A stretch of 9,495 bases of DNA from an uncultured Clostridia bacterium (GTDB lineage Bacteria; Bacillota; Clostridia; UBA1381). The DNA lies in the NCBI GenBank assembly GCA_910579415.1, contig CAJTUY010000029.1, forward strand, positions 17,146 through 26,640. The letters are read 5' to 3'. The notes below the pieces were generated by a model, which was not told where the DNA came from, did not search any database, and worked only from the letters and a program-made list of their open reading frames with translations. Both the position numbers and the translations under genes were made by a program. Positions 5,720 to 9,495 of the stretch are shown here, piece by piece (position 1 is the stretch's first letter; each line of letters starts with the position of its first letter).

Positions 5720-6510
5720 AAACAGCGCTTACAATTGCAGGCTCAGACCCAAGCGGCGGCGCAGGATTACAAGCGGATTTAAAGACCTTTGCGGCGCATG
5801 GTGTATACGGTATGAGCGCCATCACTTCAGTAACGTCACAAAACACACTGGGGGTAACAGGTGTTTTTGATATTCCGACAGAAGTTGTTAAAACTCAGCT
5901 TGACGCAATATTTACCGATATTTTCCCTAACAGCGTCAAAATAGGTATGCTGTCCTCGTCTGAAATTATAAATGCCATAGCTGACAAGCTTATTGAATAT
6001 AACGTAAAAAATATAGTTCTGGACACCGTTATGGTATCAACAAGCGGTCATAATCTTCTGCGTCCTGACGCGGTTGACGCGCTTACCTCGCGTCTTTTCC
6101 CTCTGGCAGATATTATCACTCCTAATTTATATGAAGCGCAGATTTTGTGCGGTTTTGAAATCCATACTCAAGCCGAGATGGTATCAGCGGCAGAATATAT
6201 CTATAATAAGTATAAAACGAACTTACTTATTAAGGGCGGTCACCTATCCTACACAAGCAGTGATTTACTTTATAACGGAGATGCATTGTGGTTTGAGGGC
6301 AAACACATTGATAATCCCAACACGCACGGTACAGGCTGTACCCTTTCATCTGCCATTGCGGCAAATCTTGCTCTTGGTTTTGATATTCGGTCCTCCGTCA
6401 AAAATTCAAAGAAATACATAAGAGGCGCAATAAGCGATATGCTTAATCTCGGTGGCGGACGCGGTCCTTTAAATCACATGTATCAATTTTTTTCTAATAA
6501 AACCAAATAA
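5716..6510 (+). CDS. thiD: Hydroxymethylpyrimidine (phosphate) kinase
   Basis: ThiD (264 residues, typical) is a ribokinase-fold enzyme that phosphorylates hydroxymethylpyrimidine and then its monophosphate with ATP to give the diphosphate used by ThiE. Seen in order: TIAGSDPSGGAG (6-17, substrate loop), TSQNTLGV (40-47), KIGML (75-79), VLDTVMVSTSG (101-111), ITPNLYEA (134-141), LIKGGH (171-176), HGTGCTLSSA (204-213) with catalytic-site Cys208 in the anion hole, and the family tail GRGPLNHMY. All active-site motifs are intact, so it should be functional. The start overlaps the thiE stop; a GCAGGTGA ribosome binding site lies inside thiE. A pyridoxal kinase side activity is possible in this family but the operon partner favours the thiamin role. 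No clear terminator lies directly after the gene. Confidence 0.97.
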   Translation: MKTALTIAGSDPSGGAGLQADLKTFAAHGVYGMSAITSVTSQNTLGVTGVFDIPTEVVKTQLDAIFTDIFPNSVKIGMLSSSEIINAIADKLIEYNVKNIVLDTVMVSTSGHNLLRPDAVDALTSRLFPLADIITPNLYEAQILCGFEIHTQAEMVSAAEYIYNKYKTNLLIKGGHLSYTSSDLLYNGDALWFEGKHIDNPNTHGTGCTLSSAIAANLALGFDIRSSVKNSKKYIRGAISDMLNLGGGRGPLNHMYQFFSNKTK

Positions 6511-6525
6511 ATTTCAAATTTGATA

Positions 6526-6554
6526 TTTACAATGTAACAATAAAATGATATACT
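6526..6554 (+). promoter_or_regulatory. Sigma-A promoter of the structured leader / secreted protein gene
   Basis: -35 TTTACA (6526-6531), a 17-base spacer and -10 TATACT (6549-6554) with TGA before it (extended -10), almost the same box as the thiE promoter. It lies 16 bases after the thiD stop. The start is expected near 6561, giving a leader of about 324 bases to ATG 6885. Confidence 0.75.
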
Positions 6555-6573
6555 GTATTTACCACATTTTATC

Positions 6574-6606
6574 GTTATATGCGTAAGTATATAGCACTGT
6601 TTTTTT
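6574..6606 (+). terminator. Weak AU-rich hairpin with T tract
   Basis: GTTATAT (6574-6580) can pair with ATATAGC (6589-6595), 7 bp including one G-U, and seven Ts follow at 6600-6606 after a 4-base gap. The stem is almost all A-U and the gap is long, so termination would be inefficient. It may trim readthrough from thiED. Confidence 0.25.
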
Positions 6607-6617
6607 AATATTTATTT

Positions 6618-6644
6618 TTAGAATATTCTGCTTAGAATATTCTG
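6618..6644. repeat. Tandem perfect palindromes AGAATATTCT
   Basis: The 13-mer TTAGAATATTCTG occurs twice, at 6618-6630 and 6632-6644, a 14-base period. Each copy contains the self-complementary 10-mer AGAATATTCT (6620-6629, 6634-6643). As DNA this looks like a double operator; as RNA the two copies would pair with each other into a perfect 10-bp hairpin with loop GCUU. It lies in the predicted leader of the secreted protein gene. Confidence 0.6.
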
Positions 6645-6651
6645 TTTTGAC

Positions 6652-6720
6652 GCACACTATAAGCATTGCATTTTGCAAAAAATGCGGGCTTTGTATATTT
6701 GAAATGCTTTGATAGTGTGC
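6652..6720 (+). ncRNA. Long stem enclosing a GCAA-capped hairpin, candidate aptamer or RNA domain
   Basis: GCACACTAT (6652-6660) pairs perfectly with ATAGTGTGC (6712-6720); the stem continues as AAGCATT (6661-6667) with AATGCTT (6703-6709) across a 2-base bulge (6710-6711). Inside, GCATTTT (6668-6674) pairs with AAAATGC (6679-6685) around GCAA, a GNRA-class tetraloop, and 17 bases (6686-6702) remain unpaired. Together 23 base pairs in 69 bases is unlikely by chance. It sits where a riboswitch aptamer would, just ahead of the switching hairpins. The ligand and family are unknown. Confidence 0.5.
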
Positions 6721-6780
6721 AGATTTGTATTGTATGTTTTATTTGCAGTGTTTCATATAACGGTAAATGTGTGGTAACAT

Positions 6781-6818
6781 TAAATCTAGGCCGCGTTTTT
6801 ATGCGTGGTATAGATTTA
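6781..6818 (+). promoter_or_regulatory. Antiterminator-like hairpin, alternative to the terminator
   Basis: TAAATCTA (6781-6788) pairs perfectly with TAGATTTA (6811-6818), and after one mismatch GCCGCG (6790-6795) pairs with CGTGGT (6804-6809, two G-U), closing on an 8-base loop: 14 pairs. It uses bases 6804-6818, which also form the terminator stem and loop, so the two cannot coexist. AGATTT at 6721-6726 could in turn capture AAATCT (6782-6787) and free the terminator. Confidence 0.5.
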
Positions 6819-6833
6819 TGCCACGCATTTTTT
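6801..6833 (+). terminator. Rho-independent terminator inside the leader (attenuator)
   Basis: ATGCGTGGTAT (6801-6811) pairs with ATGCCACGCAT (6818-6828), 11 bp with one G-U and a 6-base loop, followed at once by six Ts (6828-6833). It works only in the plus direction. It lies 40 bases before the ribosome binding site of the secreted protein gene, so it would stop transcription from the 6526 promoter before the gene unless the alternative hairpin forms. Confidence 0.85.
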
Positions 6834-6855
6834 ATGCGCGTAAGAGTTACATTCA

Positions 6856-6861
6856 TATAAT
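6856..6861 (+). promoter_or_regulatory. Isolated perfect -10 box before the secreted protein gene
   Basis: TATAAT at 6856-6861 lies 12 bases before the ribosome binding site, but no -35 resembling TTGACA is found 16-18 bases upstream and there is no TG extension. If it were active, the gene would have its own promoter and the upstream structure would be a separate small RNA. Confidence 0.25.
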
Positions 6862-6884
6862 TTTTAATTCACGGAGGTAGAAAA

Positions 6885-8150
6885 ATGAAAAAGAAGCTTA
6901 TTTCACTATTCACTGCAATGTGCCTCGTTTTGGGAACATCCGGCACATTCACAGCATTTGCCGATGACGCAACCGAATCACCGAAGCACATACATAAGGT
7001 ATGCGCGGACGAAGACTGCGCGGACAATCACGAGGATATTGAATGGACAGCATGGGACAGCAATACGTCACTTCCCGACACAGCAGGTAATTACTATCTG
7101 ACAAAGGACATAGAACTTACAGCCGAATGGGAAATTCCTGACAATACCGCTTTGTGTATGAATGGTCACGTAATATCTTTTCAGGGAGTACCAAACGCTT
7201 CCTGCACTGTCCTGTATGCTGCTCAGAACAAAACTAATATCTATCTGACCGATTGCTCGGATACCTTGCATAAATTTTCTGTCGGCGACAAAGGGTTATG
7301 GGTACGCGATGAGGAACACGGGACAAAAACACTTACGGGAGGTGTCATTATAAGTCCAAAGGACTATGCTGTATTATCGGAATCACCCCTAAATATATAT
7401 AATGTAAATATCTCGGGCAGTGCGGGCGGTATAATCAGTTCCGATACGCTTAATATGTACAGCTGCACAGTGGCAGGAAATTCAGGCTGGGACGGTGTGT
7501 GTTCATTCGGTAAGCTTAATATGCGCGACTGTACAATTACCGAAAACAACGGCGACGGAGTTTATATCAGCAGAGGAAGTATCAGTATAGGCGGTAAGAT
7601 GATAATTTCAGATAACACAAGAAGCGGCACGCAATATAACCTGAGGCTTGACAGAAGAATTACCATACAGCTTAACTCGCCTCTGCTTGAAGGGTCTTCA
7701 ATCGGCGTTTCCGTACAAAAACGACCCCTTACGGACTGTCCGACAGCGGTCACAAGCGAAAATGATACTGATTACAGCGGCTATTTTGTAAGCGACAATA
7801 ACGACAAGCACGTAACATATTCAGTGCAAAGCGGAGAAAGCAACGTCGTTTTTCTCGCGGCAAACACTCCGACAGACTTTCGCATAATGAGCGACAGTAA
7901 CGGCACAATTCTCGCCTCTGCGCCAAAGTCAGGTACATATACCGCAATATTATCCGTATATTCCGACAGCGACCACGCACTGCAATCAACAATGATTATA
8001 CCTGTCACCTTTGATGAACCGTCTGTAAAAAAGATTTGTGATGATAAATTCAATTCTGAAACCTCATACTATGTAAAGCTTATGCTTTGGGACAACTTGG
8101 AAAGTATGAAACCATGCTGTGAAGGCTCAATTATACGATATAAATTTTAA
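6885..8150 (+). CDS. Secreted protein with right-handed beta-helix-like repeats
   Basis: 421 residues. ATG 6885 follows GGAGGT at 6 bases. A classic signal peptide spans residues 1-26 (KKK, hydrophobic core, then AFA before DD), so the protein is exported. Next comes a His/Cys-rich start (H35, H37, C40, C45, H49) and a WTAWD...GNYYLTKDIELTAEW...LCMNGHVI block, a type common in surface proteins of gut clostridia. Residues about 169-244 form repeats of about 20 residues (LNIYNVNISGSAGG, LNMYSCTVAGNSG, LNMRDCTITENNGDG, ISIGGKMIISDN), matching coils of a parallel beta-helix. A region 330-375 looks like a beta-sandwich, and the tail has VKLMLWDNLESMKP, a pattern seen at the ends of other clostridial exoproteins. 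No LPXTG, dockerin or SLH anchor is visible, so it is probably released. No catalytic residues are identified; substrate and role are unknown. Upstream leader structure suggests regulated expression. Confidence 0.85.
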   Translation: MKKKLISLFTAMCLVLGTSGTFTAFADDATESPKHIHKVCADEDCADNHEDIEWTAWDSNTSLPDTAGNYYLTKDIELTAEWEIPDNTALCMNGHVISFQGVPNASCTVLYAAQNKTNIYLTDCSDTLHKFSVGDKGLWVRDEEHGTKTLTGGVIISPKDYAVLSESPLNIYNVNISGSAGGIISSDTLNMYSCTVAGNSGWDGVCSFGKLNMRDCTITENNGDGVYISRGSISIGGKMIISDNTRSGTQYNLRLDRRITIQLNSPLLEGSSIGVSVQKRPLTDCPTAVTSENDTDYSGYFVSDNNDKHVTYSVQSGESNVVFLAANTPTDFRIMSDSNGTILASAPKSGTYTAILSVYSDSDHALQSTMIIPVTFDEPSVKKICDDKFNSETSYYVKLMLWDNLESMKPCCEGSIIRYKF

Positions 8151-8152
8151 AC

Positions 8153-8181
8153 AAAAAAACAGGGCGGCTTATCAGCCGCCC
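8153..8181 (-). terminator. Terminator overlapping the end of the FAD dehydrogenase gene
   Basis: A perfect 8-bp GC stem, GGGCGGCT/AGCCGCCC (8162-8169 and 8174-8181) with a 4-base loop, is followed on the minus strand by TG and seven Ts (8159-8153). The last Gly codons and the TGA stop of the dehydrogenase form part of the hairpin. On the plus strand no T tract follows, so it would stop the secreted protein gene only weakly. Confidence 0.88.
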
Positions 8182-9495
8182 ACATTATTTCCCGCGATTT
8201 TTTCCGCAACCTTAATACCGTCAACAGCAGCGGACATTATTCCGCCCGCATAGCCCGCGCCCTCACCGCAGGGGTACACCCCCTTTATATTTGACTGAAA
8301 CGTATCCTTATCACGTACAATTCTTACAGGTGATGAGGAACGAGTTTCCGGCGCGGTAATAACTGCCCCTGCATCAGCAAAGCCATAAAGCTTACCGTCC
8401 ATTTTCACTATCGCTTCACGAAGGCTGTCCGTAACAAATTGCGGAAGTACCATATCCAAATCAGTTTCCGCAACATTGGGTTTATAGGTAGGCTTTACGG
8501 TATTTTGTGCGTCACATTTCTTTTTCAGAAAATCTCCCACTCTCTGACACGGCGCGCTGTAATTTTCACCGCCTGCCTTAAACGCCTTTCTTTCTATTTC
8601 ACGCTGAAAATACATTCCTTCAAGCGGATTATCCGATGCAAAATCATCAGGAGTGACGCTTACCAGAAGCGCGCTGTTCGCGTTTTCACCATCGCGGGCG
8701 AAGCGGCTCATACCGTTTGTAACCACTCCCCCTCTTTCAGAGGCGGACGCTACAACTTCACCGCCCGGACACATACAAAACGTATACACTCCTCTGCCAT
8801 TTTCAAGATGCACCGCCATTTTATAATCAGCGGCAGGAAGCTTATCATAAAATTCACCATACTGGCTTTTATTTATCATTTCCTGCGAATGTTCAATTCT
8901 TGCACCGACAGAAAAGCTCTTTTGCTCCATATCAAGTCCGCGCTCAAGAAGCATTTCAAACGTATCACGCGCGCTATGCCCTATCGCTATTACAATATTG
9001 TCCGTTTCTATCTCATATTCATTATTAACCACAGCCGCGCATATCTTTCCGACTGAAGTTTTTATATCCGTAAGCATACTTGAAAAACGCACCTCGCTGC
9101 CCATAGATATTATCTTTTTACGTATTGACGCGACCATTTTACACAGATTATCAGTTCCGATATGCGGTTTTGAATAGTACAATATTTCCTCAGGCGCGCC
9201 GTGAGCATAAAATTCACGCAGTACCTTATCTATACGAAAATCATTTATGCCCGTAGTAAGTTTTCCATCGGAAAATGTACCTGCGCCGCCCTCTCCGAAC
9301 TGCACATTTGAATTTTCGTCAAGCTCGCCCGTTTCCCAAAAACGGCTGACGTCCTTAATTCTTTCCTCAGCGCATTTTCCGCGTTCAAGCATTATAACCT
9401 TATGTCCGTTTTCTGCAAGCGTCAGCGCGCTCATAAGACCGGCAGGACCGCTTCCTACTACCACAACGGGCTTTTTCATCGGTTTGCAGTATGGG
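8172..9495 (-). CDS. COG2509-type FAD-dependent dehydrogenase, N-terminal end cut by window
   Basis: A Rossmann-fold flavoprotein of the COG2509 family, uncharacterized NAD(P)/FAD-dependent dehydrogenases in the cytoplasm. Numbering from ATG 9479: FAD-binding VVVVGSGPAGLM (5-16), the acidic residue E32 of LERG, the family signature NVQFGEGGAGTFSDGKL (58-74), KPHIGTDNL, and the C-terminal FAD motif YPCGEGAGYAGGIMSAAVDG near residues 403-422. I extend it to the edge because the frame stays open upstream of ATG 9479, there is no ribosome binding site before that ATG, and relatives as I know them carry about 90 residues ahead of the GxGPAG motif. The 435 visible residues therefore probably lack that domain. 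It converges on the secreted protein gene (21 bases apart) and ends in a terminator that overlaps its stop. Substrate unknown. Confidence 0.9.
   Translation of the reverse strand, partial: PYCKPMKKPVVVVGSGPAGLMSALTLAENGHKVIMLERGKCAEERIKDVSRFWETGELDENSNVQFGEGGAGTFSDGKLTTGINDFRIDKVLREFYAHGAPEEILYYSKPHIGTDNLCKMVASIRKKIISMGSEVRFSSMLTDIKTSVGKICAAVVNNEYEIETDNIVIAIGHSARDTFEMLLERGLDMEQKSFSVGARIEHSQEMINKSQYGEFYDKLPAADYKMAVHLENGRGVYTFCMCPGGEVVASASERGGVVTNGMSRFARDGENANSALLVSVTPDDFASDNPLEGMYFQREIERKAFKAGGENYSAPCQRVGDFLKKKCDAQNTVKPTYKPNVAETDLDMVLPQFVTDSLREAIVKMDGKLYGFADAGAVITAPETRSSSPVRIVRDKDTFQSNIKGVYPCGEGAGYAGGIMSAAVDGIKVAEKIAGNNVGG

Larger units (their letters stand above)
6511..6884 (+). other. 374-base gene-free region with promoter and structured leader RNA
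   Basis: No reading frame here has a ribosome binding site. In order it holds a good sigma-A promoter (6526-6554), a weak AU-rich hairpin with T tract (6574-6606), two tandem perfect palindromes (6618-6644), a long stem enclosing a GCAA-capped hairpin (6652-6720), mutually exclusive antiterminator-like and terminator hairpins (6781-6833), an isolated TATAAT (6856-6861) and the ribosome binding site of the next gene (6873-6878). The order promoter, structured domain, terminator, ribosome binding site is that of a cis-acting riboswitch or attenuator. I recognise no known family in it. Confidence 0.6.

Noticed and set aside
6761..6800. Possible T-box leader (GTGGTAAC and CCGCG fragments)
   Set aside because: The T-box sequence must be continuous (GGTGG-ACCGCG); here the pieces are 15 bases apart, and the downstream gene is neither a tRNA synthetase nor an amino-acid gene.
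6632..6856. A 74-codon minus-strand reading frame in the same gap
   Set aside because: No ribosome binding site, no protein-like pattern, and it is antisense to the structured leader.
6666..6860. A 64-codon plus-strand reading frame in the leader region
   Set aside because: It starts at TTG without a ribosome binding site, runs through the stem and terminator hairpins, and has an odd Cys-rich composition with no domain.
8439..9056. A 205-codon plus-strand frame opposite the dehydrogenase
   Set aside because: It is the shadow of a gene with strong family motifs, has no ribosome binding site, and the translation has no domain.

Overview
The window looks like chromosomal DNA from a low-GC member of the Bacillota, most likely a gut-type clostridium (Oscillospiraceae or Lachnospiraceae range). 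The reasons are AT-rich intergenic DNA with GGAGG-type ribosome binding sites, sigma-A promoters often carrying a TG-extended -10, an OmpR-type regulator paired with a many-membrane-segment kinase, a DUF1015 protein, and a secreted beta-helix protein with the His/Cys-rich start common in gut clostridia. No phage, transposon, CRISPR, tRNA or rRNA was seen. The lineage call is an inference from gene content, not from a search.

Left part, minus strand (1-4685): a two-component operon (regulator 1695-2384, then the kinase, which runs off the left edge from 1678); the ribosomal operon rplU-rpmA (3129-2518) with a strong promoter, a structured leader and a strong terminator; and a DUF1015 gene (4597-3269) with its own promoter and a perfect inverted repeat at the expected transcription start.

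Centre, plus strand (4707-6510): a tiny YtxH-like membrane protein closed by a terminator, then a near-consensus promoter and the two-gene thiamin operon thiE-thiD, whose reading frames overlap by 4 bases. ThiD makes the pyrimidine diphosphate and ThiE joins it to the thiazole phosphate to give thiamin phosphate. The leader is too short to hold a TPP riboswitch.

Right part: a 374-base gap (6511-6884) is the most interesting stretch. It carries a good promoter, tandem perfect palindromes, a long imperfect stem that encloses a GCAA-capped hairpin, and two mutually exclusive hairpins, one of them a textbook terminator with a U tract. Together they look like an unclassified attenuator or riboswitch-type leader for the downstream secreted beta-helix protein (6885-8150). 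A separate small RNA followed by an independent promoter is the main alternative. The window closes with a convergent COG2509-type FAD-dependent dehydrogenase on the minus strand, whose 5' end probably lies beyond the right edge.

Two genes are cut by the window and so have no complete reading frame here: the kinase at the left lacks its ATPase domain, and the dehydrogenase at the right probably lacks its N-terminal domain.
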